Source of the DNA: Microbacterium gorillae
GTDB lineage: Bacteria; Actinomycetota; Actinomycetes; Actinomycetales; Microbacteriaceae
Reading direction: 5' to 3'
Length of the DNA stretch: 64,000 nucleotides
Assembly: GCF_000826185.2 (NCBI RefSeq)
Contig: NZ_LN648874.1
Span: 372,001-436,000, forward strand
Shown: in pieces, positions 8,201-16,987 of the stretch
Layout of the letters: every line of letters begins with the position of its first letter
Position numbering within the stretch: position 1 is the first letter of the stretch
The notes under the pieces: generated by a model
The model's input: only the letters and a program-made list of their open reading frames with translations
What the model was told of the DNA's origin: nothing
Databases searched by the model: none
Program-made: the position numbers and the translations under genes

Positions 8201-8920
8201 GTGACCACTGAAGAAACCGGACGCCGCCGCGTCCTGCTCAAGCTCTCCGGCGAAGCGTTCGGGGGTGGCCAGTTGGGCGTGAACCCCGACGTGGTCAGCC
8301 AGATCGCCCGCGACATCGCTGCCGCGGTGGACCGTGTCGAGATCGCCATCGTCGTCGGCGGCGGAAACTTCTTCCGCGGCGCCGAACTGAGCCAGCGCGG
8401 TATGGACCGCGGTCGTGCCGACTACATGGGCATGCTCGGCACCGTGATGAACGCCCTGGCGCTGCAGGACTTCCTGGAGCAGGCGGGCGCCGCGACCCGC
8501 GTGCAGTCCGCGATTCAGATGACGCAGGTCGCCGAGCCCTACATCCCGTTGCGCGCCGAGCGACACATGCAGAAGGGTCGCGTCGTCATCTTCGGCGCCG
8601 GTGCCGGACTGCCGTACTTCTCCACCGACACCGTCGCCGCCCAGCGCGCGCTGGAGATCGGAGCGGACGAGGTCCTGGTCGCCAAGAACGGCGTGGACGG
8701 CGTCTACGACGATGACCCGCGCACCAACCCGAACGCCCGCAAGCTCGATCACGTCACGTACTCCGACGCGCTGGTGCAGGGCCTCAAGGTCGTCGACTCC
8801 ACGGCGTTCAGCCTGTGCATGGACAACGGGATGAACATGCGCGTGTTCGGCATGGAGCCGGCCGGCAATGTCACTCGCGCCCTCCTGGGAGAGCAGATGG
8901 GCACGCTCGTCACCGTCTGA
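8201..8920 (+). CDS. pyrH: UMP kinase
   Basis: Phosphorylates UMP to UDP, the committed step to UTP/CTP. It is a hexameric amino-acid-kinase-fold enzyme. 239 residues from the GTG at 8201. Key motifs: [13 protein letters not shown] at the N-terminus (phosphate-binding lysine), [26 protein letters not shown] and the [16 protein letters not shown] nucleotide region. AGAGGAA lies upstream of the start. Placed before frr as in most bacteria. Confidence 0.97.
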   Translation: MTTEETGRRRVLLKLSGEAFGGGQLGVNPDVVSQIARDIAAAVDRVEIAIVVGGGNFFRGAELSQRGMDRGRADYMGMLGTVMNALALQDFLEQAGAATRVQSAIQMTQVAEPYIPLRAERHMQKGRVVIFGAGAGLPYFSTDTVAAQRALEIGADEVLVAKNGVDGVYDDDPRTNPNARKLDHVTYSDALVQGLKVVDSTAFSLCMDNGMNMRVFGMEPAGNVTRALLGEQMGTLVTV

Positions 8921-8985
8921 CATACCAGCCGGCACCATCCGGACCGATAGACTGGGTCCGGCATTTCGACCTGAATGGAGCACGT

Positions 8986-9540
8986 ATGACCGCCAGCGTG
9001 ATCGCCGACACCAAAGCCAAGATGGAGCGTGCCGTCGAGGCCGCGAAGGATGACTTCGCCACCGTGCGCACCGGTCGGGCCAACCCTCAGCTGTTCCAGA
9101 AGGTGATGGTGGACTACTACGGGTCCCCGACGCCGCTGGCTCAGCTCGCGTCGACCAACGTCCCCGAAGCTCGCACGATCATCGTCACGCCCTACGACAA
9201 GTCGGCGCTGAAGGCGATCGAAGAGGCCATCCGGAACGTCCCGAACCTCGGTGCGAACCCGACGAACGACGGAAACATCGTGCGCGTCACGATGCCCGAG
9301 CTGACGGAGGATCGTCGCAAGGAGTACGTCAAGCTCGTCAAGAGCAAGGCGGAGGACGCGAAGGTGCACCTGCGCGGTATCCGCCGCAAGGCCAAGGACG
9401 AGTTGGACGCGCTCAAGAGCGAGGTCGGCGAGGACGAGGTGGCGCGCGGGGAGAAGGAGCTGGACGCTCTGACGCGCTCTCACGTCGACCTCATCGACGA
9501 CGCCCTGAAGCGCAAAGAAGCTGAACTGCTCGAGGTCTGA
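8986..9540 (+). CDS. frr: ribosome recycling factor
   Basis: Acts with EF-G to split post-termination ribosomes. 184 residues, close to the standard 185. The three-helix bundle begins with [18 protein letters not shown]; the [14 protein letters not shown] and [16 protein letters not shown] segments are typical, as is the C-terminal [15 protein letters not shown] helix. The ATG at 8986 follows TGGAG. It is separated from pyrH by 65 bp and from cdsA by six, so it is probably in one operon with both. Confidence 0.97.
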   Translation: MTASVIADTKAKMERAVEAAKDDFATVRTGRANPQLFQKVMVDYYGSPTPLAQLASTNVPEARTIIVTPYDKSALKAIEEAIRNVPNLGANPTNDGNIVRVTMPELTEDRRKEYVKLVKSKAEDAKVHLRGIRRKAKDELDALKSEVGEDEVARGEKELDALTRSHVDLIDDALKRKEAELLEV

Positions 9541-9546
9541 TCGCCG

Positions 9547-10611
9547 ATGACATCGGACCCTTCGAGGGAGCAGCCGACTGACCGGGCGAAGCCGGACGGC
9601 GCGGAGAACTCATCCGCGCCGTCCGGCCCGACCCGATCGGAGTTCGAGTCGCAGGTCGCGCACGCGCGGGAGAACCTCGAATCCCAGGTCGCGCACGCGC
9701 GGGAGAACATCGAGTCCCAGGTCGCGCAGGCGCGGGAGAGCTTCGACCTCGCGAATGAGCGGATCAAGGAGCGCACCGGCCGGGACCTGCTGCTGGCCAT
9801 CGCCACCGGCGTCGTCATCGGTGCCGTGGTTCTCGGTTCGCTGCTGTTCCTGAAGGAGTCGTTCGTCGTCATCGTCCTCGCTGGCGGATTGCTGGCGACC
9901 TGGGAGCTGACCCGAGCGTTCCAGTCCGGCGGACGTCGGATCGACCTCGCCCCGCAACTGATCGTCACCGCCGGTCTGATCTGCTCCGCCTTCTTCGTGA
10001 ACGCGTGGACCGTCTGGATGCTGCTGTTCGTCGGCATCGCGGTCATCGTGATCTGGCGGCTGCTGGCACAGATGTCCAGCAGCGACGGCCGGATCTACGG
10101 CGATGTGCTGGCCGACGTCATGGCCGGGGGCTTCATCGCGATCTACGTGTCGCTGTTCGCCTCGATGCTGGTGCTCCTGCTGCGCGAACCGCACGGCGAA
10201 CTCTGGGCGCTGACCATGATCGCGGTCGCCGTGGCGGCCGACACGGGCGCTTACGTGACCGGCCTGACTCTCGGGAAGCACCCGATGGCGCCGCGCGTGA
10301 GCCCCAACAAGACCTGGGAGGGCTTCGCCGGAGGCGCCCTCTTCGCGCTCGTCGCCGGCGTCCTGATGTGCTGGCTGCTCATCGGCACGCCCTGGTGGGT
10401 CGGGCTCATCGTCGGCGCCGCCATCCTGGCCAGCGCGACGCTCGGAGATCTGGGGGAGTCCATGCTCAAGCGCGATCTGCGGATCAAGGACATGAGCTCC
10501 TGGTTCCCCGGACACGGCGGGCTCCTCGACCGCCTCGACAGCATCCTGCCGTCGGTGGTCGTCATCTTCGCTCTCTACCAGCTCTTCTCACCGCTGGCGG
10601 TGGCTTCGTGA
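9547..10611 (+). CDS. cdsA: phosphatidate cytidylyltransferase with an N-terminal coiled-coil repeat extension
   Basis: Makes CDP-diacylglycerol from phosphatidate and CTP, the branch point of phospholipid synthesis, in the inner membrane. 354 residues, with about 75 residues before the first membrane helix. The family signature SMLKRDLRIKDMSSWFPGHG followed by GLLDRLDS is present near the C-terminus, and about eight hydrophobic segments are visible. The N-terminal part holds three 11-residue repeats (ESQVAHARENL, ESQVAHARENI, ESQVAQARESF, about residues 34-66) encoded by near-identical 33-bp units. An 11-residue period suits a hendecad coiled coil on the cytoplasmic side. Its stop overlaps the next GTG start. 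Confidence 0.93.
   Translation: MTSDPSREQPTDRAKPDGAENSSAPSGPTRSEFESQVAHARENLESQVAHARENIESQVAQARESFDLANERIKERTGRDLLLAIATGVVIGAVVLGSLLFLKESFVVIVLAGGLLATWELTRAFQSGGRRIDLAPQLIVTAGLICSAFFVNAWTVWMLLFVGIAVIVIWRLLAQMSSSDGRIYGDVLADVMAGGFIAIYVSLFASMLVLLLREPHGELWALTMIAVAVAADTGAYVTGLTLGKHPMAPRVSPNKTWEGFAGGALFALVAGVLMCWLLIGTPWWVGLIVGAAILASATLGDLGESMLKRDLRIKDMSSWFPGHGGLLDRLDSILPSVVVIFALYQLFSPLAVAS
9645..9743 (+). repeat. three in-frame 33-bp tandem repeats in cdsA
   Basis: Three consecutive 33-bp units in frame, each encoding a variant of the 11-residue ESQVAHAREN motif. The first two units differ mainly at third-codon positions, and the third has H to Q and N to S changes. Copy number may vary between strains. 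Confidence 0.8.
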
Positions 10612-11171
10612 GCGGCGGCGCGCCGTTCCCGCTCGCGGACGGACGCACGAAGGGCTACGAGCGTCGGGCTGTGGATGCGTTTCTCGGCCGTGCTCGTGGC
10701 GCGTTCGAGACGGCGGGGGGCATCGCCATGACGGCGGAGGACGTCCGACGCGTGGCGTTCCCCCTCGTCGCTTCCGGGTACGACATCGCGACGGTCGACG
10801 CCGCGCTGGGTCGCCTGGAGGATGCCTTCGCCGCGCGCGAACGCGAAGCGCGCATCGCGCAGCACGGCGTCGCGACCTGGGTCCGGGAAGCGCGGACGGA
10901 TGCGCAGGTGATCCTGGAGCGGCTGACGCGGCCCCACGGGGAGCGCTTCCGCCGCGCCGGTGTGCTCACCTACGGGTACCGGTGCGATGAGGTCGACCTC
11001 GTCGCCGACAAGCTCGTGCGCTATCTGCGTGACGGGGAGCCGGTGACGGCTGAGCAGGTGCGCGCCGCCGCCTTCCGGATGCAGCGCAACGGTTATGCCG
11101 AGGAACAGGTGGACGCGCTGCTGGACGGCGTGGTCGAGGTCATGCTCGCGGTCACCTCCGGTCGAGCGTGA
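10608..11171 (+). CDS. DivIVA-domain-like repeat protein
   Basis: 187 residues from a GTG at 10608 that overlaps the cdsA stop. The protein contains two copies of a paired motif: a GY-x(4)-VDxxL half (KGYERRAVDAFLGRA; YGYRCDEVDLVADKL) followed by TAEDVRRVAF...GY...VDAALGRL and TAEQVRAAAF...GY...VDALLDGV. This matches the short DivIVA-like motif found in actinobacterial proteins of unknown function. DivIVA proteins mark membrane curvature and the growing pole; with cdsA as operon partner a role near sites of envelope growth is plausible but unproven. No membrane segment or signal peptide. Confidence 0.7.
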   Translation: MSGGAPFPLADGRTKGYERRAVDAFLGRARGAFETAGGIAMTAEDVRRVAFPLVASGYDIATVDAALGRLEDAFAAREREARIAQHGVATWVREARTDAQVILERLTRPHGERFRRAGVLTYGYRCDEVDLVADKLVRYLRDGEPVTAEQVRAAAFRMQRNGYAEEQVDALLDGVVEVMLAVTSGRA

Positions 11172-11196
11172 CGAACCACCGAGATCCCGATAGACT
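11168..11196 (+). promoter_or_regulatory. predicted promoter of the secreted transglycosylase-like gene
   Basis: GTGACG (-35, 11168-11173) and TAGACT (-10, 11191-11196) with a 17-bp spacer. The -10 ends nine bases before the GTG at 11206, which leaves little or no 5' leader. Confidence 0.6.
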
Positions 11197-11205
11197 CTGC
11201 TCATT

Positions 11206-11925
11206 GTGACCCCCGATAAGTCGACGAAAACAGTGAGTATGCGCCGCGAATGGCGGCTTGCGCAGAAGGAGACCAAACCTCCTCACACCCCACGGTGGGC
11301 TCGTCGACGCGGTGGGATGGCGGTCTTCTCCGTCCTCGCCGCCACCGGTCTCGCCGCCGCATCCGTGGTTCCCGCGGTGGCGGCGTTCTCCGACCCCGGT
11401 GTTCCGGTCACCTCCGTTGAGGCGGCGACCGCCTACGGACACGCCGTCGCCGGCGCGCAGGATCTCACCGCAGACGCGTCGGTCGTGACCAACGCCATCG
11501 ACGAGCGCGGGTCTTACCAGACTTACGTGACGCCCACACCGACGCCCACGCCGACCCCGGAGCCCGAGCCGGAGCCGGCGGGGGAGTCGGACGGCGGAAG
11601 CCACGACAACTCCTCCAACGGCGGGTTCCCGCAGCAGTACACCGGCGGAGGGGCACCCGCGGAATGGATGGCGGCCGCCGGCATCGCGCAGTCCGACTGG
11701 GGATACGTCGACTACATCGTCAGCCACGAGAGCGGCTGGAACCCGAACGCCACCAACAGCGGCTCCGGCGCGTGCGGTCTGGTCCAGGCCCTGCCGTGCT
11801 CCAAGGTCGAGGGCAACGGCTATGACCCGGTGGACAACCTCCGCTGGGGCAATGGCTACGCGGTGGGTCGCTACGGCAGCTGGGGCAACGCCTACGCGTT
11901 CTGGACCGCCAACAACTGGTGGTGA
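11206..11925 (+). CDS. secreted transglycosylase-like (lysozyme-fold) protein
   Basis: Probable cell-wall glycan-strand hydrolase acting outside the membrane. 239 residues. A basic N-terminus precedes a signal/anchor segment (about residues 38-60, GMAVFSVLAATGLAAASVVP). A Pro/Thr/Glu-rich linker (TPTPTPTPTPEPEPEPAG) follows. The C-terminal domain reads DYIVSHESGWNPNATNSGSG with the glutamate expected for transglycosylases, and ends NAYAFWTANNWW, as in the SLT-like domain of actinobacterial resuscitation-promoting-factor relatives. The GTG start at 11206 has no ribosome-binding site and probably gives a leaderless mRNA; an in-frame ATG at 11239 is the alternative. Confidence 0.85.
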   Translation: MTPDKSTKTVSMRREWRLAQKETKPPHTPRWARRRGGMAVFSVLAATGLAAASVVPAVAAFSDPGVPVTSVEAATAYGHAVAGAQDLTADASVVTNAIDERGSYQTYVTPTPTPTPTPEPEPEPAGESDGGSHDNSSNGGFPQQYTGGGAPAEWMAAAGIAQSDWGYVDYIVSHESGWNPNATNSGSGACGLVQALPCSKVEGNGYDPVDNLRWGNGYAVGRYGSWGNAYAFWTANNWW

Positions 11926-11934
11926 CGTCGGCAG

Positions 11935-12228
11935 ATGCCCTCCTCCCGTCGTCGGAAGCGGACGGAGTCCTCGCAGCGAGCCGATGACTCCTTCGATCGC
12001 CTGCTCTCCGGCTGGAAGCGATCGGAGTCACGCCGCGGCGCGGAGTGGAATGTGCAGCCGGTCAGCGCTCAGCAGGCGGTGAAGGACTACATCTGCCCAG
12101 GGTGCGGACGGACGGTGGCCGCCGGCACCGCACACATCGTGGCCTGGCGGGCCGACGGCGTACTCGGTGACTCCGCGGACCTGAACGCGCGTCGGCACTG
12201 GCACAGGCACTGCTGGAAGATCGCGTGA
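11935..12228 (+). CDS. small zinc-ribbon-like conserved protein
   Basis: 97 residues. A basic, charged N-terminal half is followed by YICPGCGRTVAAGTAHIVAW and a C-terminal RRHWHRHCWKIA. The CPGC pair together with the histidines and the last cysteine could bind one metal ion. Similar short proteins are widespread in actinobacteria, often mislabelled ATP/GTP-binding; no nucleotide-binding motif is visible. The TGA overlaps the GTG of the hydrolase gene. Confidence 0.75.
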   Translation: MPSSRRRKRTESSQRADDSFDRLLSGWKRSESRRGAEWNVQPVSAQQAVKDYICPGCGRTVAAGTAHIVAWRADGVLGDSADLNARRHWHRHCWKIA

Positions 12229-12962
12229 GCGCGATCCGGGGAGTCATCGAGCTCCCCGCGCGGCGCGAGGACGTGCGGTTGCGCACGGCGGACGGCGAGA
12301 CACTGGTCGGCGAGTTGGCCCTGCCCGAGCACGCCCGACCGGCGGCGATGCTCGTGCTGCTTCATCCGTTACCGACCGCGGGTGGCGACATGGAATCCCA
12401 CGTCCTGCGGAAAGCCGCGGCCCGTCTGCCCGCGCTGGCCGGATTCGGTATTCTCCGGTTCAACACGCGGGGGACCTCCTCTCCGCGCGGCGCGAGCAGC
12501 GGCCGCTTCGGTGAAGGCGAGACCGAGGGCCGAGATCTCTCGGCCGCGCTGGCCTTCGTGCGCGAGCGCGAACTGCCGACACCGTGGGTGGTGGGCTGGT
12601 CCTTCGGAACCGAGATCGCCCTCAAGCACGGTCGCGAACACGAGATCGCGGGAACCGTGCTGCTCTCACCCCCGTTGCGGCGGACGAGCGTCACCGAGCT
12701 TTCAGCCTGGTCGGGCGATCCGCGGCCGATGGTCGCGATCGTTCCCGAACTCGATCACCTGCTCGCGCCGGAGGCGGCTCGCGAACGATTCGCGGTGGTC
12801 CCGCATGCACGCCTCGTGGCAGTCGCGGGGGCGCGCCACCTGTGGGTGGGGGAGACGCAGACCCGCCGGGTGCTGCAGGAGATCGTCGACGCGGTGCGTC
12901 CTGAGGTCGGACCGCTGCCGCTGGAGTGGTCGGAACTCAGCGCTCGTTCATCTGCGGAATGA
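12225..12962 (+). CDS. alpha/beta-hydrolase of the dienelactone-hydrolase/KANL3-like type
   Basis: Cytoplasmic serine hydrolase of unknown substrate, 245 residues. The nucleophile elbow is GWSFG, preceded by FNTRGTSSP and followed by the acid-residue region VAIVPELDHLLAPEAA and the His region GARHLWVG. The GTG start overlaps the stop of the zinc-ribbon gene. Its 3' end overlaps by 26 bp the 3' end of the oppositely oriented permease gene. Confidence 0.85.
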   Translation: MSAIRGVIELPARREDVRLRTADGETLVGELALPEHARPAAMLVLLHPLPTAGGDMESHVLRKAAARLPALAGFGILRFNTRGTSSPRGASSGRFGEGETEGRDLSAALAFVRERELPTPWVVGWSFGTEIALKHGREHEIAGTVLLSPPLRRTSVTELSAWSGDPRPMVAIVPELDHLLAPEAARERFAVVPHARLVAVAGARHLWVGETQTRRVLQEIVDAVRPEVGPLPLEWSELSARSSAE

Positions 12963-13986
12963 CGACCTGGCGGTAGACGATCAGCAGGCTGGCCGCGATG
13001 GGAATGGCGACGAGCGCGCCGAGCAGGCCCCCGAGCGCACCACCGGCCAGGGCGGCGATCACCACGACGGCTCCCGGAACCGCCACCGCTCGCCCCATGA
13101 TGCGCGGCGAGATCACGTATGCCTCGATCTGCATGTAGATGAGGTAGTAGACGCCGGCCGCGATCGCCGCCCCGGGGGAGCCGACTTCAGGCAGCAGGCA
13201 GGCGAGCACGATGAACGTGGAACCAGTGATCGTGCCGACGAGGGGGATCAGAGATCCGCAGAAGGCGACGACGGCCAGGACGGCGGGGAAGGGCGCGTTG
13301 ATGATGGAGAGGTAGAAGAAGCTCAGCACGCCGTTGATCGCGCCGAGGGAAACCTGGCCCATGACGTAGAAGCCCACCGAGTCGGTGATCTGCTCGGCGA
13401 TGTCGACGAAGCGTCCGCGCTTGGAGGCCGGGACGAGCTGGTAGACCGCGGACTTCAGCGACGGCGTGCTGGCGGTCAGGTAGATCGTGAGGATCAGGAC
13501 GATGAAGGCACCCATCAGGCCCTGAGCAAAGAGCAGGGTCGCGTTGATGAGCTGGCCGCCGACGTCCGTCCAACTGCCCAGCAGCCATTTCTGCGCCGAC
13601 TCGAGGACCAGGTCGACGTCCAGGTTGGGGAAGACGTCATGCAGCCAGGTGGCGACGTCGTCCATGAGGTTCTGCGCGCTGATGAGCCGGGTGATCTGCT
13701 GCACCAGCTGGGTGATCTGCGGGACGACGACGGACAGGATGATCGAGACCAGGCCACCGAAGATCCCGAGGATGAGGACGACCGTGATCGTGACCGCGAG
13801 CCACCGCGCGAGTCCGCGTCGCTCCAGGAACGACACCACGGGATCGATGCCGAGGCTGAGGAACAGCGCCGTGCCGACGTAGAGCAGGACGAGCCCGAGG
13901 TTCTGCACCGCCATGAGGATGGCGATCCCGGCGCCGACCCCCAGCGTTGCGACGAACGCGGTGCGGAACGGGTTGTGGATCTTCAT
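12937..13986 (-). CDS. AI-2E/PerM-family membrane permease
   Basis: Polytopic inner-membrane protein, 349 residues with about seven to eight hydrophobic helices. The family includes AI-2 exporters and Na+/H+ antiporters; the substrate cannot be told from sequence. Typical features are the paired N-terminal helices (ATLGVGAGIAILMAVQNLG), the central amphipathic region with DVFPNLDVDLVLESAQKW, and the C-terminal LLGALVAIPIAASLLIVYRQ. Start ATG at 13986 with GAAAGG upstream. The gene ends inside the 3' end of the hydrolase on the other strand. Confidence 0.88.
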   Translation of the reverse strand: MKIHNPFRTAFVATLGVGAGIAILMAVQNLGLVLLYVGTALFLSLGIDPVVSFLERRGLARWLAVTITVVLILGIFGGLVSIILSVVVPQITQLVQQITRLISAQNLMDDVATWLHDVFPNLDVDLVLESAQKWLLGSWTDVGGQLINATLLFAQGLMGAFIVLILTIYLTASTPSLKSAVYQLVPASKRGRFVDIAEQITDSVGFYVMGQVSLGAINGVLSFFYLSIINAPFPAVLAVVAFCGSLIPLVGTITGSTFIVLACLLPEVGSPGAAIAAGVYYLIYMQIEAYVISPRIMGRAVAVPGAVVVIAALAGGALGGLLGALVAIPIAASLLIVYRQVVIPQMNER

Positions 13987-14059
13987 GGTGCCTTTCGCTG
14001 CCTGACCTCAGCAACGCTACCCGTGCGGCCGACGCGGACGCGGCAGCGACGGCCGCGTC

Positions 14060-14089
14060 GGGACAACTTTCAGATGTGTTCGGTAGGCT
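14060..14089 (+). promoter_or_regulatory. predicted promoter of the large membrane protein gene
   Basis: GGGACA (14060-14065) and TAGGCT (14084-14089), 18-bp spacer, in the region between divergent genes. It gives a leader of about 50 nt that includes GAGGAG at 14134-14139. Confidence 0.5.
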
Positions 14090-14147
14090 GATACGTCGAG
14101 TGTCTTGACGCTCCGGGTCCGGACCGGAGCTGTGAGGAGTTGTGTAC

Positions 14148-16004
14148 GTGCGTTTCGTGTGGGCTGTCGTCTCATTCCTGCTCGCCGCTGTTCTCATCGG
14201 CGCGGGTGTCGCACAGCGCACCGTGTTCCTGGGAGAGACCAGCGCGCAGCAGAAGGTCGAGGTGACGGGATCAGCCCCGTACACCCTCATCGACGCGGCG
14301 GTGCTGGAGCAATCACCCGGCGCCCAGACGCTCATCGTCAAGGGCACCGGGCAGCTGTTCGCGTCGTACGGCCGCACCGATGACATGACGGCATGGCTCG
14401 CTGACGTCGACTACAACCACGTCACGTTGTCCAAGTCGGGAAAGGTGTCCTCCACTGCGGTCCCCGCCTCGGAGAGTGCTCCGGAGGTGACCGAGGCTCA
14501 GCAGAAGCAGCTGGACGCCGCAGCGGCCGCGAAGCAGATCGTCCCCCAGGCCGGGAAGCCGGCCGGGTCTGATCTGTGGCTCGACGAATACACCGACACG
14601 GATTCTCTGATCAAGGAGTTGCGTCTGACGGCGGGCCAGAGCGTGCTGCTGGCGACGGACGGCACCAATCCGGCCCCCGCCGATGTCACCGTGTCCTGGT
14701 CGAAGGACAACGCGACGCCGTGGGCCGGTCCGCTGATCGTGCTCGGTGGGATCGCCCTCCTGGTCGGCATCGTGCTGTACGTCCTGGCCATCCGGCACAT
14801 GCGCCGCGGTCGCGGTCCCCGTCGTCGGGCGCTGCCGCCGCTGCCGGAGACGCAGCCGATCGCGACCGCCGATGCAGCGGCCCAGGACAAGGGCGTCGTC
14901 AGCACGTCCTCGCGCCGGTCGCGCTCCGGCCGCCGCGCCTTCATCGCCCTACCGCTGGTCGCGGTGACGGCCGTCGCGCTGTCGGGCTGCTCGTCGGACT
15001 GGTGGCCGCAGATCTCCGCATCCACGCCGACCCCGACGCCCAGCGAGACCGTCGTGGCCCCCGAGGGTCAGCAGGCGCCCGCCGTCACCGAACTGCAGGC
15101 GCAGCGCATCATCGACCAGGTCTCGCAGACGCTGGCGGCCGCCGACGAGGCGAAGTCGGCGGACATCGCGGCGACCCGGGCGACCGGTGCCGCGCTGGCC
15201 GAGCGCACGGCGAACTACACCCTGCGCGCGGCACTCGCGGATGAGCCGGCCACGGCCCCCGTGCCCGGCAAGCCGTACGAGATCGTGCTGCCGCAGGCCA
15301 CCGACGCGTGGCCGCGGACGATGATGGCGGTCTGGCGTGACGCGGCCGACACCACGACCCCGCCGCGCATCATGACGCTGGAGCAGACCGACCCGTGGTC
15401 CGGCTACAAGCTGACCTACATCGGCCAGATGGAGGCGTCCGCGGAGATTCCCGCGCTCGCGCCCCCGGCCATCGGTGCCAACCTGGTTCCGCCGAACTCC
15501 AACCTGCTGACGATCGCTCCGGAGAAGCTTGCCGCGGCGTACGCCGACGTGCTGGACAAGGGCAAGGACAGCGCATACGCGGACCTGTTCGACCTCGAGA
15601 ACGACGCGTTCGCGAAGAAGATCGCCGAAGGCCGCACGGCACGCCTGAACGCGTTCAACGAGAGCGCGAAGGAGCAGGACAAGGAGGACACCGGCAGCCT
15701 GACCTTCAGCGCGCAGGCGTCCTCGTTCGCTCCGATCGCTCTGCAGACCGTGCAGAGCGGCGCGCTGATCGCGGTGAGCGTCGACGAGGTCGACCTGGTC
15801 AAGGCGACGGACCCGGACGCGGTGATCAAGCTCGGTGACAACAAGCGCGTCGAGGCGCTGGCCGGAACCGCCGAGTCGGCGAAGGGCTTCAGCATCACCT
15901 TCGGCGACCAGCTCTTCTTCTCCGTCCCCGGCCGTGACTCCGGCGAGAAGATCCGACTCATCGGCTTCAGTTCCAGCACCATCTCCGCGGAGGTCATCAA
16001 GTGA
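14148..16004 (+). CDS. large unknown membrane/exported protein with an internal lipobox-like site
   Basis: 618 residues, family not recognised. Start GTG 14148 is chosen over GTG 14142 because GAGGAG is eight bases upstream. Layout: membrane segment about 3-20, an extracytoplasmic domain to about 190, a second membrane helix about 194-216 (GPLIVLGGIALLVGIVLYVL), a basic cytoplasmic stretch, a third hydrophobic segment ending VTAVALSGC at about 281, then a roughly 330-residue outer domain. The third segment, preceded by RRSRSGRR, looks exactly like a lipoprotein signal peptide but is internal. The stop overlaps the GTG of the next gene, so the two probably work together. Confidence 0.75.
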   Translation: MRFVWAVVSFLLAAVLIGAGVAQRTVFLGETSAQQKVEVTGSAPYTLIDAAVLEQSPGAQTLIVKGTGQLFASYGRTDDMTAWLADVDYNHVTLSKSGKVSSTAVPASESAPEVTEAQQKQLDAAAAAKQIVPQAGKPAGSDLWLDEYTDTDSLIKELRLTAGQSVLLATDGTNPAPADVTVSWSKDNATPWAGPLIVLGGIALLVGIVLYVLAIRHMRRGRGPRRRALPPLPETQPIATADAAAQDKGVVSTSSRRSRSGRRAFIALPLVAVTAVALSGCSSDWWPQISASTPTPTPSETVVAPEGQQAPAVTELQAQRIIDQVSQTLAAADEAKSADIAATRATGAALAERTANYTLRAALADEPATAPVPGKPYEIVLPQATDAWPRTMMAVWRDAADTTTPPRIMTLEQTDPWSGYKLTYIGQMEASAEIPALAPPAIGANLVPPNSNLLTIAPEKLAAAYADVLDKGKDSAYADLFDLENDAFAKKIAEGRTARLNAFNESAKEQDKEDTGSLTFSAQASSFAPIALQTVQSGALIAVSVDEVDLVKATDPDAVIKLGDNKRVEALAGTAESAKGFSITFGDQLFFSVPGRDSGEKIRLIGFSSSTISAEVIK

Positions 16005-16930
16005 GCGACGTCAACCCGGCCATGATGCGTGGGGCGGTGGACCTGTCCTCGTTGCGCAATCGTCCGGAGCCCGGTTCGCCGGCTGCTCAGGCCTCCACGA
16101 TGCCGGTCGTCCAGCACGTCGAGGACGCCGATTTCCAACGCATCCTCGACCTGTCCCGTCGCGTGCCGGTGGTCGTGTACCTGTGGACCGAGGCGGCTGA
16201 ACAGCGCGTGCAGCTCGCGCCGGTGCTGGAGCAGGTCGTCGCCTCAGCGGGCGGACGCCTGTTGCTGGCGGAGGTCGACATCGCCGCAAACCCGCAGATC
16301 ACATCCGCGTTCGGCGTGACCGCGGATGCGGCCCCGCTGGTCGTGGCACTGGTGGCCGGACAGCCGGTTCCGCTGTTCAACGACGCCGCCCAGGAGGCAC
16401 AGGTCGTTCAGGTGCTCGGCCAGTTGCTGCAGGTCGCCCAGCAGCAGGGCGTCAGCGGCGCCATCACTCCGGCAGCGGCGGAGAGCGCCGACGGTGAAGA
16501 GCCGGCCGAGGCACCGATTCCGCCGCTGCACGCCGAGGCGTACGACGCCATCGAGGCGGGCGACTACGACCGTGCGGTGAACGCCTACGAGAAGGCTCTG
16601 GCGGAGAACCCGAAGGACGCCGACGCGCGCGCCGGTCTCGGCCAGGTGAAGCTGCTGCAGCGCACGCAGGGCGTGGACCTGCAGGCGGTTCGCGACGCGG
16701 CCGCGCAGCACCCGCAGGACGTGGACAAGCAGTTCGCCGTGGCGGACATGGACATCGCCGGTGGGCACGTCGACGACGCGTTCGAACGCCTGCTGGATCT
16801 GTTCGCGGCGCTGCCGTCCGACGAGCGGACCCCCGTGCGCGAGCGTCTGGTGGAGCTGTTCGGTCTGGTCGGGGACGACGATTCCCGCGTCATCCGTGCG
16901 CGCGGACGCCTGGCCTCCCTCCTGTTCTGA
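16001..16930 (+). CDS. thioredoxin-like/TPR protein of the YbbN (CnoX) type
   Basis: 309 residues. A thioredoxin fold (about 35-150) contains PVVVYLWTEAAEQRVQLAPVL where active thioredoxins have WCxxC, so it lacks the redox cysteines. A TPR region follows (AYDAIEAGDYDRAVNAYEKALAENPKDADA). This architecture matches YbbN/CnoX, a chaperone-holdase family, and many actinobacterial members also lack cysteines. It begins with a GTG that overlaps the stop of the membrane protein gene. Acts in the cytoplasm (no signal peptide). Confidence 0.88.
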   Translation: MSDVNPAMMRGAVDLSSLRNRPEPGSPAAQASTMPVVQHVEDADFQRILDLSRRVPVVVYLWTEAAEQRVQLAPVLEQVVASAGGRLLLAEVDIAANPQITSAFGVTADAAPLVVALVAGQPVPLFNDAAQEAQVVQVLGQLLQVAQQQGVSGAITPAAAESADGEEPAEAPIPPLHAEAYDAIEAGDYDRAVNAYEKALAENPKDADARAGLGQVKLLQRTQGVDLQAVRDAAAQHPQDVDKQFAVADMDIAGGHVDDAFERLLDLFAALPSDERTPVRERLVELFGLVGDDDSRVIRARGRLASLLF

Positions 16931-16987
16931 CACCGCGCGATCCCCTGCAGAACCGGGCGGACGGGGTCAGGGGGCCGGGAGACGGGG

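Noticed and set aside
8917..8953. A promoter for frr with CTGACA and TAGACT
   Set aside because: The spacer between the boxes is 25 bp, too long for a normal sigma-A type promoter.
9645..9743. Short regular repeats that could suggest a CRISPR array
   Set aside because: Units are contiguous, in frame and without spacers, so they are a coding repeat in cdsA. No CRISPR or cas genes were seen.
12937..12962. The 26-bp overlap of two convergent genes as a regulatory antisense device
   Set aside because: Short 3' overlaps are common in compact genomes and there is no further sign of regulation.
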